Part shown: in pieces, positions 12,165 to 25,439 of the stretch
Layout of the letters: each line of letters starts with the position of its first letter
How positions within the stretch are numbered: position 1 is the first letter of the stretch
Origin: Macrotis lagotis
Taxonomy: Eukaryota > Chordata > Mammalia > Peramelemorphia > Peramelidae
Direction of reading: 5' to 3'
Assembly: GCF_037893015.1 (NCBI RefSeq)
Contig: NC_133662.1
Location: 208,269,778 to 208,333,777 of the forward strand
Length of the DNA: 64,000 bases
Program-made: the position numbers and the translations under genes
The notes under the pieces: model-generated
The model's database searches: none
Seen by the model: the letters and a program-made list of their open reading frames with translations, nothing else
What the model was told of the DNA's origin: nothing

Positions 12165-12260
12165 ACAGTTCACTTAGGCTTCATTTTCATCAACTGTAAA
12201 ATGATGATATTGGACAAGATGATCTCAGAGGATTTTTTTCCTGCTGTGATATTACATGTA
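12165..12260 (+). repeat. MIR-like SINE fragment
   Basis: TTCATTTTCATCAACTGTAA followed by AATGATG and a G-rich block resembles the 3' part of MIR elements. It is old and short. Confidence 0.4.
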
Positions 12261-12627
12261 AAATTTCCCAGGCCATGAATTTATCTTCAAAATTTTGAAA
12301 GATAAGACCAGGATGCAGAAATGGAAGAAATCATGAGAATATAATCAGATTTAGAAAAAAGAAAACAATTGTAGAATTTAAAGGCCATTATAAGCTTGAA
12401 TAAAATGTAAATAATATGAATCAGAAGACAGTCTCAGGAGAAAGACCCCAGAAGGAAGAAAGAACTAAGGAAAGAAAAGGCAGGAGCTTGCTTGACCTCT
12501 CCCCACTCCTCCTAAGACCATTAAATGATGTGCTAAAATAAATTCTGAAACAGCAGTACCCAAAACGAAGTAGGGTGAAATGATTTTCCAGGTAAAAACA
12601 ATTTAGAAGTTTGACAAAATAGACATA

Positions 12628-12629
<2 letters not shown>

Positions 12630-12672
<43 letters not shown>

Positions 12673-12696
12673 GACATATATATATATATATATATG
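12630..12696. repeat. (CA)n then (TA)n compound microsatellite
   Basis: It has about 20 CA units with one AA interruption, then about 11 TA units. It is likely polymorphic. Confidence 0.95.
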
Positions 12697-12954
12697 TATA
12701 CTTTTGTAATGGAGAGGAAAAGGGGGAAATAAGATGAGAAGTTAATGAACTTTAGTGTCTTCAGAACTGGCTCAAAGAGAAATGACATTGCATACTCAAT
12801 TGGGCGTAGAAATTTATTTTATCCTATGGGAAAGTGGAAGGGGTAAGGGAAAAGAGAAGGCAATGGCATGAAAGAAGAGAGGGCAGATTGGAGAGGGTAT
12901 AGTAAGAAGCAAAATACGTTTGAGAAGGAGAGGGAAAAATGTGAAAAAATTGAA

Positions 12955-13905
12955 GTTTTTCTGATAAAGTACTCATTTCTCAAACTTATAAAGGAGTCAT
13001 ATGAAAATATTTAGGACAGTACAGATTGGAGAAATACAAATAAAAAAAAACAATTTTGAGGTGCCACTTCATACTCATTAGATGGCTTAATAGGATAGAA
13101 AAGGAATTTGATGAAGTTGGAGAAGATTTGGGAAAAAATGAGGTAGTACTGTACTGTTGGAGAATCTGTGAATTGATTCAACCATTCTGTCGAACAATTT
13201 GGAATTTTGTTGAAAGGACTATTCCATATATTCCCTTTAAGTTGGTAATAACACAACTAGGGTGATATCCCAAAATTGATTTAAAAAAAGAAAAGGGCTC
13301 ACATGTGCATAAATAGTTATAAAAGCTCTTTCTGGTGCCAAAGACTAGGAAATTTAGGGGATTCTCATCAATTGAAATTGGCTGATCAAATGATGTTATG
13401 CAATAATATTGGAATAATTTTCTGCCATAAGAAAGGAAGAGCAAGTAGCTCTCAGAAAAGCCTAGAAAGACTTCCACATGCAAAGTGAAATGTATGGTAT
13501 TGAAAGTAAATGAAATATCAGATGATCAATTGTGAATAACTCAACTGTTCTCAGCAAAATATGACCCCAAGACAACCCAGAAGGTCTTATGACAAAAAAT
13601 AATGTCCATTCCTAGAGAAAGAACTGATGTTTCCTGAATACAGATTGAAATATACTTTTTTAAATTTATTTTTAAGGTTTACTTTTGGGAAGATCTATTT
13701 TTTCTTTCACAAAATTTCTATTATGGTAAAACTGTGAATGGTTACAAATGAATAAACAATGTCAAATTGTTGTCTTTTCACTAGGGTGTGGGTAGAAATG
13801 GAGGAAGTGAGAGAATTTGGAACTCCAAGTTTCAAAATGAATGTTGAAATTATTTTTGCAAATAACTAGGCAAACATAAAATACTAAAATGGTTTTAAAA
13901 AAGAA
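12955..13905 (+). repeat. Old LINE-1 3' end (ORF2 C-terminus and 3' UTR)
   Basis: A degenerate copy of the ORF2 C-terminal blocks is visible: a ...VVLYCWRICELIQPFCRTIW block, and the conserved spacing to a block near 13360-13500. It is followed by the 3' UTR and an A-rich end near 13900. It belongs to an older subfamily than the copies at 4.4, 23.4 and 52.2 kb, because its 3' UTR matches those poorly and instead resembles 35.6-35.95 kb. Confidence 0.65.
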
Positions 13906-15085
13906 AAAAACTTGCTGAAGCCATTCTTAACGTATCAGTCTTATGAAAAAGAGGGAATAAAATCATTTTAAGACATCTAATATTAGAGTATAAAAATAGG
14001 AAAAATGATGATGATGATGAATTACTTATTTAATTTATGTAATTCTACAATGGTAAAGTGACTATTAACATTTGACCAATGTATAGTCTAGTTTCTGTTC
14101 TGGAAGAGAGAATGGAAAAGTTCAAGGTTAGAAATGGAAGGGACATAGAAAATAAGCTTGAAGCTAAAATACATATTAAGATATGAAGTGGGAAAAGATC
14201 ATTCTTTCTTTTACTCAGGGATGAAATGTAGACAAGTGATTTGGAGTAAAAATAAGTACTAATAAAAAATTTTAGAACATCAGAAATTCAGGTATTCCCC
14301 CCCCTAAAATTGAAGAAGCTAGATATTCTGAGATAAAAGTAGGTTTCTAACCTTGAATAAGTGAGACATCAAATTCTATCAGTAGAGAGATTATCCTATA
14401 AGGTTAACCTGAACCAGGGAAAAGTGCATGTCTTTGGTTGCTCCCTTCTAATAGGTACCTAATTGTGTATCTGTCAAGTAGATGACAACAGAGAGGCTGG
14501 CTGTCTTTTCTGAATATCAATTATAAGACAAAGGATTTTCTAAAATAAGTTAAAATTCAAGTATTATTCCCTTTTTGTGATCCATGATAACAATATTTCT
14601 AACTAAATCTATATATTATTTCCAAAGATTATGAAATAATGAAGAAGGAATTGAAGAAAAGGGGGCCTTATTTCATCACTTCTATCTATCAGTAAAATGG
14701 ATATAGGGAAAAAAGTTAAAGATGAAGTTAAAGAATGGGAGTTGGATTTCTTCACCACGATTTAAAATATTGAAATACAAAGTTTCTAGTGATATAGCAA
14801 AAGTGAATAAGAGTAGAAGAAGAAATGTGATCAAAAGATTTTTTTGAGGTGAGTTAAAATTCACATCTGAGTAATAAAACCCATAAACTCAAAGACCTGT
14901 ATATAAAGAACCACAGGAAACAGGAAAGATAAAATGCACTAATGCCAAGAGTCAAACATAACCTTATTATCATAAATAAGTTTAATTAGAATGAAATTTA
15001 TGAGTGAAAGATATATACTGTCACAAACATGTATATGCATGTCCATATAAATGTGTAAATATGTAAGTATATATACAAATGTACA
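13906..15085. other. Non-genic AT-rich sequence
   Basis: It contains a short (ATG)5 run near 14006-14021. I see no repeat family or coding segment. Confidence 0.4.
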
Positions 15086-15089
15086 TTTT

Positions 15090-15215
15090 TATTTATTTAT
15101 TAGATGGTAAGCTCCTCAAGGGCAGTATAGTTTTTTTTGTTTCATTTTATATCCTTACGATTTAATACAGTGCCTGTTACATGAAAGGATCTTAACAAAT
15201 TGTTCTAAAAGGCAT
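15090..15215 (+). repeat. L2-like LINE 3' end fragment
   Basis: A block around 15105-15125 (GATGGTAAGCTCCTCAAGGG) followed by CAGTGCCTGTTACATGAAAG resembles the L2 3' UTR consensus common to mammals. The assignment rests on pattern memory. Confidence 0.5.
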
Positions 15216-15904
15216 AGTTAACTGATTAGGCTTCCTGGTTCAAATTGAAGCTCTTCTCAATCTATTCTCCATCCTACTTCCTTGCTAACTAATCTCATTT
15301 ACTCCTTTTATACAGTTACTAAACTTTTAGATGATAAGTTTTACAAAGGTGATGGCATAACTGATTACAGTGAAGAATTACAATAAGACCCATTATCCAT
15401 ATGGAATCAAGAATGGAGCAATGATTCAATTCAACCAGAACTTGGTCTACGTGTGCTTTTATGTGTGCACACATGTGCATTGTGTATATTTTACACAATA
15501 ACATATATGTGTGCATATGTATATACTCATATATATGTACTGAATAGTTTTGCATTCATACATATTTATGCCATGTATTATATGCCCATGTAGATCTGTC
15601 TATATATCTGTGTATAAATAAATTTATATACACATTTATATGAGTGTAAAAGTGTTTGAGATATGTGAACATGTTTTCATATAAATGTCTGTTTTTGTGT
15701 GTTGTTCACACATGTGTGTATTAGAGTTGACAAATTTTATCTTCCTGAGAGTGAACAAAAAATGAAAGGGTTGGATAGGCATCCTTAGAGTCCCTCTCAA
15801 TTTAAGAAGTATGATCTTTTTATTTTCATTCTACTTTTAAGTACATTAGAAGACTTGTAACTTGGGTTTATCCTTATTATACGACAGCATTAGAGGAATA
15901 GCTA
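15216..15904. other. Non-genic sequence with cryptic (TG/TA) alternation
   Basis: It is AT-rich. Between about 15440 and 15720 it holds imperfect alternating purine-pyrimidine stretches (TATATGTGTGCATATGTATA and similar), a cryptic degenerate microsatellite. Confidence 0.5.
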
Positions 15905-16045
15905 AGAGCTTTGATTTGCATTCAGAGGACCTGAATTCATCCTTATTTTATCATTAAACATGACTTTGAATTTAACCTTTCTGAGCATCACTCTTCTCAC
16001 CAGTAAAATGAAGGTTCATTCTGGTTCAAAATCTATGATCCTTTA
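15905..16045 (+). repeat. MIR-like SINE
   Basis: It shows the ordered blocks GAGGACCTGAATTCATCC, then a diverged TGACTTTGAATTTAACCTTT core, then CAGTAAAATGAAGGTTCATT and AAATCTATGATCCT. This is the layout of a MIR/MON-type SINE in sense orientation. Confidence 0.6.
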
Positions 16046-16611
16046 ATCTTACAGTGTAGGTTAAATTTTATTTTTAATATTTACTATATAGATAAATTTC
16101 AGTAAGTCATGCAAACTCTTTGAACCACAATTTCCTCATCTGGAAAATAAGAATAGTATTTGCCAGATATACTTAACAAGAATCTTGCACAAAGAAACTT
16201 CGAAGCAGTCCAGAAAGGTGCTTTGTAATGTTGAAATATATGATTCTTCCTTTGTTAAAATCATATTTATAAGTAACACACACACAGACATATATATATT
16301 TCCATGTATATGAATGATGCTCTCTCAAGCTAAAGGACCAAAAGACTTCTATTAAAGCAAGAGGCAAAGTGATAAATTTGATAGCAGAATGAAATCTTGG
16401 GGTTTAATAAAATAGAACATATAGAAAAGATTAAGCTGCCTATGAGTTTCTCAGGATTTAAAGAAGTTCTCCCCATTTTGAGAAACTGAAAGGGAAGTAA
16501 GACAGAGGGCAGACTTCTGTGGTGATTGATCTTACATTAGAGATTAACTTAATTTTTAAATTTTACCAGTTAAAACATACAGATCATCAGTTTTATGGAA
16601 GATAAAGCATA

Positions 16612-16638
16612 CACACACACACACACAAACACACACAA
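16612..16638. repeat. (CA)n microsatellite
   Basis: It is a short CA run with AA interruptions. Confidence 0.85.
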
Positions 16639-16639
16639 A

Positions 16640-18000
16640 CTTGTTAATACTAAAGACACACATTATTCCTGTGGATGTGCTGTGAAACATAAGTTATATT
16701 AATGAAAGTGAATAATGTATATTAATCAACTTGACTGGGCAAATTACAGATGTATGTCAAATCAAAGAAAATAAATTATAAATTAATTTTTCAGTATTTC
16801 AAGACTGAGATAGAATTTAAAATATCTATGAACTGGCAAGTTTCTCGAATTCATTTGCCAGGTGATTTATTTGCAATTGTTTCCCCATGTTTCAATATTC
16901 AATTACTTGGTATTTTTAAAAAAACAAACACAAAAATGAAACAATACCTTGATCTGTTGTTTGGATGCCCCTTTGAGTAAATGGGCATAAGAAGCCTTCC
17001 TTCTCCCCCTTATTGAAAATAGATTTCTACTTTCCATAAAATAGATTTATCCATCATGTGATCAAGGTTTTTCTGAAAGGAGACCTGAGTTTAATCATAA
17101 CAGTTGTTAGTTTCTGCCTGGCCTTTATTTATTGAGTTATCTAAATTTGGGAAGAATTAATTATAGTCTATATCCAAACATCTGTATGGACACAAGGATC
17201 TTTTAACTTTTAGCCTTTTAACATTAGTTAATGTGAAAATAAGGAAATTACAACCGCTATACTATATACAGAAATTCCATCATCAAAGCAGAATTTTCTA
17301 CTTATTGAGGATAAAGTACTAAAGTTACATATTGGTTATTTGGAGGAATTCCTAATTCAAAATCAAAGGAACTAAAATAACAAGTATTTTATATACCTGG
17401 AAATTTTTATCAGAAATAAAATGTTCTAATAAATATGCATATCAAAAATAAAGGGAATAAAGGAAAGGAAATTTTTCTCTTATGTTATTAAAACATTCAA
17501 AATATTTGAAAGAAGTTTTAAATTCTCAGTCCTTCATTCCATATAGACACTACAGTGCAGAAGTCCACAAATGTAGCCCCAAGAAAAATTGTTAAATTCA
17601 GTGTAAAACAACTTAGTTTTAAAGTTATGATAGTTTTTCCTAAAAATTACCAGTTCAGGTAAAATAAATTCTAGCTTCTTTTATGCTGCAATGATTGTTT
17701 ATTCCTACTGTAAAAGTGCATTTTCTGACTTTACTAAGGGAAATCCAGACCTGGGTAACTTCTATTTTTTTTAGGGTTGAATTTATATTCATCATCATTG
17801 TCCTTTTACATATTCAGTTCTTTCCTGAATATCTGAAGGTTGAAGGAGTCTGGAGTGAATTTGTGACCCTCTGAATTTATGCCATCTCTAGGAAGAAGCA
17901 TCATATTTAATAGGAGGAGAATCAGAGAATCAGAGAAATCTTGGATCATTTTTCCCCACAAGAAAGCCATTTCTCTAACAGAGTCAGATTTCCATTGCTT
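16640..18000. other. Non-genic AT-rich sequence
   Basis: I recognise nothing here. It is strongly AT-rich with many short A- and T-runs. Confidence 0.4.
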
Positions 18001-18004
18001 CTCC

Positions 18005-18140
18005 AGTTCATTTTACAGATGAGAAAACTGAGACAAACATAAATGACTTGACCAGTGTTACAACTAGTAAGTATTGAAGGCTAATTTGAACTCATGAAGA
18101 AGAATCTTGCAGATTTCAGACTCAGTGATCTATTTACTGC
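18005..18140 (-). repeat. MIR/MON-like SINE, antisense
   Basis: On the minus strand it reads as the 5' two thirds of a CORE-type SINE. The plus strand shows TTTTACAGATGAGAAAACTG, a diverged GTAAGTATTGAAG block and a final CTATTTACTGCACCA, in the usual antisense order. Confidence 0.6.
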
Positions 18141-18171
18141 ACCATTTACATGCCTTTATATAGTCCAGCAT

Positions 18172-18425
18172 ATCCTGGCAAAGGGCAATTGGGAAGCACA
18201 TTGGATATAGCGTTAGACCTGGAGTCAGGAAGAGTTCAAATTTGTTCTTATACACTTATGACATGTTTGACCCTGGGCAAAAACAAATCACTATTTAGCT
18301 CAGTTTCCCCATATGTAAAAATGATCTGCAGAAGAAAATGGCAAACCACTCTAACATCTTTGCCACTAAAATCCTAAAAGGGGTCACAGAGAGCTGGGCA
18401 AGACTGAAAAATAACTAAGCATGAG
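18172..18425 (+). mobile_element. MAR1-like marsupial SINE
   Basis: Starting near AAGCACATTGGATATAGCGT it continues with TTAGACCTGGAGTCAGGAAG, a diverged mid-part, CAGTTTCCCCATATGTAAAA, GAAAATGGCAAACCACTCTA and ends near GACTGAAAAATAACTAAGC. This order is that of a long tRNA-derived SINE widespread in marsupials. It is about 250 bp and diverged. Confidence 0.7.
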
Positions 18426-18429
18426 CAAA

Positions 18430-19774
18430 CCCTGGCAGACCTTTGCCATGCAACCACATATTAACTAGTCAAATATAAACAGTAAATGCCACTCAAACAG
18501 GCTGGCAAGCAACTCAAGTACTTGATAATCTGTAATGTTATAAATATGATTATATACAAATAAAATTTAAGAACATATATGAGAAAATCCTCTAAAGAAG
18601 AACCCAAGACTTACTTTTTAATGTGAACAAGAAGGCTTAATTAAATGATGTAATATCAGTTTTGATTGAACATTAATGTGATTGTTATGAAGCAGAAAAT
18701 CTTAATTCTTTAAAATAACAATGCATTTAAATATTTATTAATCAATTCATCTGACTTAGAATATTATGGTTCTGTTATTTGTTTGGAACAGTCAGTTAGT
18801 GTCTGAGGCAATATTTGACCTCAGAAAGAAGAATCAACATGACTACAAGTCTTCATTTTATCTAAGGTTCCACCAGTACACCTATACATATTTATAGAGT
18901 ATCAGTATGCATATAAAATGTTTCATATATATTCAATTGTCTATACTTGCATATGTTTCTATACTTTATTATTTCTGATATTATTGTTTTAGGAAAATGT
19001 AACCCTTTCAGCATATGTCAGGAAATCTTGAACAAAAATTCTGTGAATTATTTTACTCAATGTAAATTCTTCGTAAATGTTAAGTAATAGTTTGACAGTA
19101 AAACATAATATGCAATTGATCACCTACTTCCATTAGATCATTTCTTTGTAGAGGAAATTATAAAACTTGAGAAAAGAAGAATAATTTACTGCCAGTTACA
19201 CCAAGTTTAACAGGATTTGAGCCCAACTTGAAAGGCTGAGGTCATTGTACAGAAGGATTTGTTTCAATAGAGGAGGGGAAGGAATTTTCCCAGAAGGAAA
19301 GGGCCAGGAGTGAGAGAAGGGATGAATGCAAAAAGAAGCAAGGAGCTAAATTGAATTAGAATTGAAGAAGAGTGCAGGTGACCCAGTTAGATCAGAGTAG
19401 GTCAGTGAAGGTCAAGCTAATATGTGGAGAGTTCTGAGAAAAGTATATGGAAGATTTTAATAAAGCTGCTTTGTTGGAAGTAGAGTCTAAGAAAATACTA
19501 TTAGTTATATTTAAACTTTGTAAAGTCTGTTCCAGAAGTGACAGTGGAATATTAAGAGTTATTTAAATAATGTTAGAAGTCCTTTCTCCTCAATTCCAAC
19601 AGAATATTAATGTATTTTGAACTTAAAAGAAAACATGTATCTTCAAGAGGCAAGGCATTTTTCTAATGTTTAAAGACACCTTTAGTCATATTATAGGGGA
19701 ATCTTCAGATGTGTAATTAAAAGATTCAATGTACTTTGGGTTTAATTATGAATTAATTAACCATGAAAGGGATA
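18430..19774. other. Non-genic AT-rich sequence
   Basis: No gene or repeat family is recognised. Confidence 0.4.
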
Positions 19775-19789
19775 CAAAGTATATTTTTT

Positions 19790-19943
19790 TCTTTGGGTTT
19801 TTTTGCAAGGCAATGGGGTTAAGTGGCTTGCCCAAGGCCACACACCTAGGTAATAATTATTAAGTGTCTGAGGCTGGATTTGAAGTCAGGTACTCCTGAC
19901 TCCAGGGCCGGTGCTCTATTCACTGAACAACCTAGCCGCCCCC
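19790..19943 (-). mobile_element. tRNA-derived marsupial SINE, antisense
   Basis: It is the same family as the copy at 7920. The flanks AAAGTATATTTTT (about 19776) and AAACTATATTTTT (about 19944) form an imperfect target-site duplication. The B-box-like region has drifted (GACTTCAAATCC). Confidence 0.85.
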
Positions 19944-19949
19944 AAACTA

Positions 19950-21214
19950 TATTTTTAAATGTCCCTTCATATAGGAGAAAATGATACTGTTTTGAGGTGG
20001 GGGGTGGGGTGGGGGGCTAAGGGTCAAAACATCTCTGAGGAATTGGACTATAAAGTACACTACAAAAACAGGCAGAAAATCAAAGCAATATAAAGCATAA
20101 AATGATAAACAAGCAAAATCTGTAGATTTTTGTCAAATCTTTGGAACAACTAGAGTCACAGACAATGTAAATGAAGTAAAATTTTCATGTATGGTACTTG
20201 GAAAAAAGTTATGGAAACAAAAAAATTGAGAAAAAGTAAAAAGATGAGAATTGTGAATAGGAATCATATTGGTCCTCAATTAAAAAAAACAGAATCATAG
20301 TGATTTATAGGACCAAAAAGAAGTTCCCCCTTGTCAAAGAGGTTTTATAAACATAAATGACAAAAATGAAATTATCCATGAAAAGGTCTTTTCCTGAAAT
20401 ATTATTCCCTTTTGAAATAAAAACAAAAATTTTGTGATCTGTACACACACACGAAATACTTGTGTGTTTTCTTTTTATTGTATTTATTGAAAAGATGGTC
20501 AAAATGGCAATCAAAAAGAAGAAGCACAATGATATGTGTATGTTAAGGAGATTCCATTAGGAGAAAATGACCAATTGGGGCAAAATAGCAAAATGTGTAT
20601 TTAAATTAGTATCTTTTTTATGAATTAAATAATTATCAATAAATCTCTCAATATTTAAATTTGACAAGAAGCATTTTTTTTAAAAAAGAGAATATTGACT
20701 TTGAATCTAGATACTAAATATAGTTATTTGACATTGAACAAGTTGCTTAGTCACCTTGAACCAATGTTTATAGATTGATTGATCTTCTGTTACAGGAGAC
20801 ACTATGAGCAAACATAAGGTATTGGACAAGAGATACTAAATCACTTTGTCTATAAAATACTAGGAAATTTAGTGATCAGGAAAGATTTCATTTGTGATGT
20901 GGCATTTGAATAGTTTTCAAAGAAGCTTGGGATTCTAAGAAGTAAAGTTAAAAGTGGGGATACATTTTTTGCATAGGAGAAAGCTAAGGCAAAGGCATAG
21001 AGATGGTGATATAATATGATGTACAAGATGGGAACATAGCCAGTTTCACTAGATCTTTGAGTATGGATGGGAAAATACTCTGTCTGGAAAGTATATTGAA
21101 ATCATATTAGGGATAGATTTGGCTTTAAAAGTTAAACAGGAGTTTGTATTTGCTCCTAGCAGCAGTATTAAAAGCCTGGAATCTTCAGAGTAAACTATTG
21201 ACATGTCTGATTAA

Positions 21215-21218
<4 letters not shown>
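19950..21218. other. Non-genic AT-rich sequence
   Basis: It contains a short G-rich patch at about 19998-20016 and perhaps a much decayed SINE near 20690-20790. There is no coding segment. Confidence 0.4.
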
Positions 21219-21304
<86 letters not shown>

Positions 21305-21349
21305 CACACGCACACACACAACACACACACACACACACACACACACACT
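21219..21349. repeat. (CT)n-(CA)n compound microsatellite, 130 bp
   Basis: About 20 CT units are followed directly by about 45 CA-type units with single-base interruptions. The same (CT)n-(CA)n architecture recurs at 34577 and 37804 in this window. Confidence 0.95.
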
Positions 21350-21424
21350 GACACATCTTTGAAATTCTTGCAGCAAACCAAGTTAGAAGCAGTATGATCT
21401 TGAAATAGGGAGATGACCATGTCT

Positions 21425-21545
21425 GTTATTTACTCAATAAGGATTTACTAAACTCTTTGTAAGTGCTATGCAATATATTTAGCACTTGGAATAAAAAGAG
21501 GAGGAAGAAACAGTACTTGCTTTCAATTCTAATAGGTAGATAGAA
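21425..21545 (+). repeat. Ancient interspersed repeat fragment
   Basis: TTACTCAATAAGGATTTACT, GTAAGTGCTATGCAATATAT and GGAATAAAAAGAGGAGGAAG follow the order of a common mammalian/marsupial repeat with an ageing CACTACTATGTGCCAGGCAC-type core. I cannot name the family with confidence. Confidence 0.4.
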
Positions 21546-21559
21546 GGCAAATAAGTATG

Positions 21560-22325
21560 TGAATAATATAGGTAGGATGTTCCAAAACTCAGTGCAGTTT
21601 TAAACCATTAAGTCTTAATAGCTAGAGAAACATGTGTGCATATTTTTGTGATGTATGTATGTGAATTTAGTTTACATTCATATTTACATTTAATATATAT
21701 GTTATAAAAATACAATGCTATTTGTAGAAAATGCAATATTTTATTTTACGTTGGATTGGTATCTTGTGTTGCTATAATGTTACAAATTATTGTTATATCA
21801 TTTCATGTAATATATTAGTTATATACTTTATCATGTATATTGTGATATATTATATCATATTTACAATATATTTCAAGTTATTTTGGACTTGCATATAAAT
21901 ATATTTATATATGTAAAATAAACATGTTTGAAAGCATGCATATTCACATGAGTGTTTATGTGTATGAATTCACATATGTGAAGAGTGTATGTGTATACAC
22001 TCATGTTTCTATAAGCATATGTGTAAGTATGTATGTGCATGTACATTGTGTTTACAGATGTTTTATAACTATTCATCTATTTATCTGTCTGGTTTTTTAT
22101 TGTATTACCTTCCTTTTGAATACATGATATGTAGATGGAAGAGAATGTATTGTTTCTATTAGAGTTATCCCTGAGTCAGAAAATATGAAGTTACTTTCTC
22201 TGGTGTACTAAAATGCAATATCCATACAGTTAGTCCTATTAATTTTTCTTTATTTTTTCAATGTAGAGAACAAAATTCATTCTTATTTAAGGCTTAGATA
22301 TTTCAAGTTGGAAAAAAGAATAAAA
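21560..22325. other. Non-genic AT-rich sequence
   Basis: It is TA/TG-rich with cryptic ATATGTGTATG alternation at 21930-22050. There is no gene. Confidence 0.4.
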
Positions 22326-22339
22326 AATATGGAGAAATT

Positions 22340-22488
22340 GGGGTGGCTACATAGTGTAGTGGATAGAGCACCAGCCCTGGAGTCAGGAGTACCTGAGTTC
22401 AAATCCAGCCTCAGACACTTAATAACTACCTAGCTGTATGGCTTTGGGCAAGTCACTTACCCCATTTGCCTTGCAAAAGTCTAAAAAA
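22340..22488 (+). mobile_element. tRNA-derived marsupial SINE, sense
   Basis: It is a complete copy. It starts GGGGTGGCTACATAGTGTAG, has a B-box-like GAGTTCAAATCC, then TTGGGCAAGTCACTTACCCC, and ends in TTGCAAAAGTCTAAAAAAAA. The flanks AATATGGAGAAAT (22326-22338) and AATATAGAGAAAT (22489-22501) form a 13-bp target-site duplication with one mismatch. Confidence 0.9.
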
Positions 22489-22504
22489 AATATAGAGAAA
22501 TAAA

Positions 22505-23397
22505 TGGCAGATAACAAAACGGAATCATAGTCATAAAAGAAGGAAAAACTCATGAAAAGTTTATACTTTTTCCATGAAACCTCCTCCCCATCCCCAACTC
22601 CAGGACTGTATTCTCCAAAAGGTGTGTCTTTGTTGCAGAGAGGCTCATGGTCTTAGTATGGACTACACTTCTTATCTATGGCCAGGTCGGATCTTCTCTG
22701 ACTCAATGCTACATGATCTCAACTCTTCAAATTACATTTATTGCCACTCAAACTAAATCTGAAAAACAGAACTCTTCCATAAAGACCACAATGTGACATG
22801 CAATGACCCTTTCAGGGTGTGCAAAAAAATTTTATGATCTCCTGGTCCCATTGCAAAGGACAAAACAAAGAAACTAAAACTGAGAAATAGTAACTGTAAC
22901 TTTATATCTCAACCCCAGATAAAATGTAATAGCCATATACCTGAGTAGCCCAAATGAGCAACTTAAATTTTGGTAGGCCTCTATTCTTCATTATCAATTC
23001 TCCAGTATATTTTCTTAACCTATATAATCAAAATGTTATATATAACATTTATTTGTTTATAACATTTGCCCTGTTGGTCTAGAGACAAGATAAATCATCC
23101 CCTTTCCAAACTTAAAGTCAAGTTTAGATTGGTAGAAATGGTATTTCATATAATCATATTCCATTGAAACACACTAGATAGTATATCCTAATAGATCACT
23201 AAAAATTACTTATTTCCAAAAATGAAAAAGAATGAACATACTTAATAACTTGCTCTCACCCTCCCACTCACCAATAAATGGGGGAAAATATGATCTTATG
23301 GAGGTTAAAGTAAGTCTTCTCTCCAATTTTCCTTTCATCAAAAAGCAGCAGGATCTCATGTTCCTTTGACTTTTTGCTCTTACAGAATTAGTTATTT
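22505..23397. other. Non-genic sequence
   Basis: It is AT-rich with a less AT-rich patch at 22570-22740. I see no family or gene. Confidence 0.4.
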
Positions 23398-23409
23398 AAG
23401 ATATAATGA

Positions 23410-25439
23410 TCCAAAAAACTACTGGAAACAATTAGCAATTTAAGCAAAGTTGCAGGATATAAGATAAATGCTCATAGATGCTCAATTTTGCTGTATGACT
23501 AGCACAATACAGCAAGAAGAGCTAGAAAGAGAAATCCCATTTAAAGTAACCTCAGACAATATAAAACACCTGGGAGTCTATTTGCCAAGGAAGACTAAGA
23601 AATTTTTTGAAAACAATTATAAAAACACTTCCCACACAAATTAAATCAGATTTAAATAACTTGGAAAATATCAACTGCTCATGGTTAGGTAGAGCTAATA
23701 TAATAAAAATTGACAATTCTACCAAAACTAAACTAACCTGTTTAGTGCCATCCCAATCAAAATTCCAAAAAGTTACTCTAATGAGTTAGAAAAGGTGGTA
23801 AGTAAATTCATATGGAGAAATAAAACTCAAGAATTTCCAGGAATTTGATGAAAAAAAGTGGAAAAGAAGGGGTTTTAACCCTACCACATCTAAAATTATA
23901 TTATAAAGCATCAGTCATCAAAACTGTCTTGTATTGGCTAAGAATTAGAGTGGTGGACCAATGGAATAGCCTAGGTGCAATAGCAGGAAACAATTACAGT
24001 AATCTGCTTTTTGATAAACCCGAAGAGTCCAGCTATTGGGATAAAAACTTTATCTTTGATAAAAACTGCTGGTAAAATTTGCAGTTAGTATTGAAGAAAC
24101 TTGGATTAGACCAACACCTCACACTCTACCAAGATAAGATCCAAACTGATACAGAATATAGACATAAAAACAATGCTATAAGTAAATTAGAAGATCGAGG
24201 ACTAGTTTACCTGCCAGATCTATGGGAAAGGAAGAAGTTTATGATCAAAGAAGAGATGGAGAACATCACCAAAAACCAACTAGATGATTTCGCTTACATT
24301 AAATTAAAAAGCTTTTGCACAGATAAACCACTCTAATCAAGATCAAAAGAAATGTAGTAACTGAAACAATCTTTACAACTAATGTTTCTGACAAAGGACT
24401 AATTTCTAAAATATACACAGAGCTGAGTCATATTTTTTAAAAAGCCATTCCCCAGTTGACAAATGGTCAAAGTATATGCATAGGCAATTTACAGATGAGG
24501 AGATCAAAGCAGACCATAGTCATATGAAAAAATTGCTCTAAATCATTACTTATTAGAGAAATGAAAATTAAAGCTTCCCTGATGTACCACCTCATACCTT
24601 TCAGACTGGCCAATATGACCATAAATGATAATGATCATTCTTGGAAGGGTTGTAGGAAATCTTGGACACTATTATATTGTTGGTGGAGCTGTGAACTCAT
24701 CCAACTTTTCTGGAGATAAATTTGAAACTATGCCCAAAGGGCAACAAAAATGTGCATACCCACTCATCAAGCAATACCACTACTGGGTCTATACTCTGAA
24801 GAGATGATGGAAAAGGATAAAAACATCACTTGTACAAAAATATTCATTGCAGCCCTGTTTGTTGTGGCAAGGAATCAGAAATCAAGTAAATGTCCTTCAA
24901 TTGGAGAATGGCTTAGCAAACTGTGGTATGCATAAGTCATGGAACACTATTGTTCTATTAGAAACCAGGAGCAATTGAATTTAGGGAAGCCTGGAGGGAT
25001 TTGCATGAACTGATGCTGAGTGCAGAACCAAAAAAATGCTGTACACCCTAACAGCAACATAGGGGTGATGGGGGTGATGATCAACCTTGATGGACTTGTT
25101 CATTTCATCAGTGCAACAACCAGGGACAATTTGGGGCTTCCTCAATGGAGAATTACCACCTATATCCAGATTAAGAACTGTGGAGTTGGATCAAAGTTCA
25201 AGGACTATATTCCCTTTAATTTAGAAAAAAAACTGATATCTTATTGTCTGATCTTGTTATCTCTTATAATTTATGTTTCTTCCTTAAGGATATGATTTCT
25301 CTCTCATCACACTCAATTTTGATCAATGTACAACATGGAAACAATGTAAAGACTGACAAATTGCGTTCTGTGGGGGGGGTGGGGGAGGGATATAAGATTG
25401 TGGGGGAATTATAAAACTCACAATAAATAAAATCTCTAA
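23410..25439 (+). mobile_element. 5'-truncated LINE-1 (late RT to 3' UTR)
   Basis: It starts inside RT at the position matching 56886 of the full-length L1 and continues without gap through the post-RT domain, the ORF2 C-terminus and the 3' UTR. Pieces of ORF2 remain open (23845-24075, 24079-24336, 24625-24807, 25020-25295) but frames change repeatedly. The G-run near 25370-25385 and the A-rich end near 25425-25439 match the 3' end of the L1 at 7690-7763. A perfect 12-bp duplication AAGATATAATGA (23398-23409 and 25512-25523) encloses this L1 plus the following SINE piece. Confidence 0.88.

Noticed and set aside
21144..21376. Open frames reading Ser-Leu then Thr-His or Val-Cys repeats
   Set aside because: They are artefacts of the (CT)n-(CA)n microsatellite.
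22340..22420. tRNA gene from the A- and B-box-like motifs
   Set aside because: The motifs belong to a tRNA-derived SINE with an A-tail and target-site duplication. No cloverleaf is preserved.
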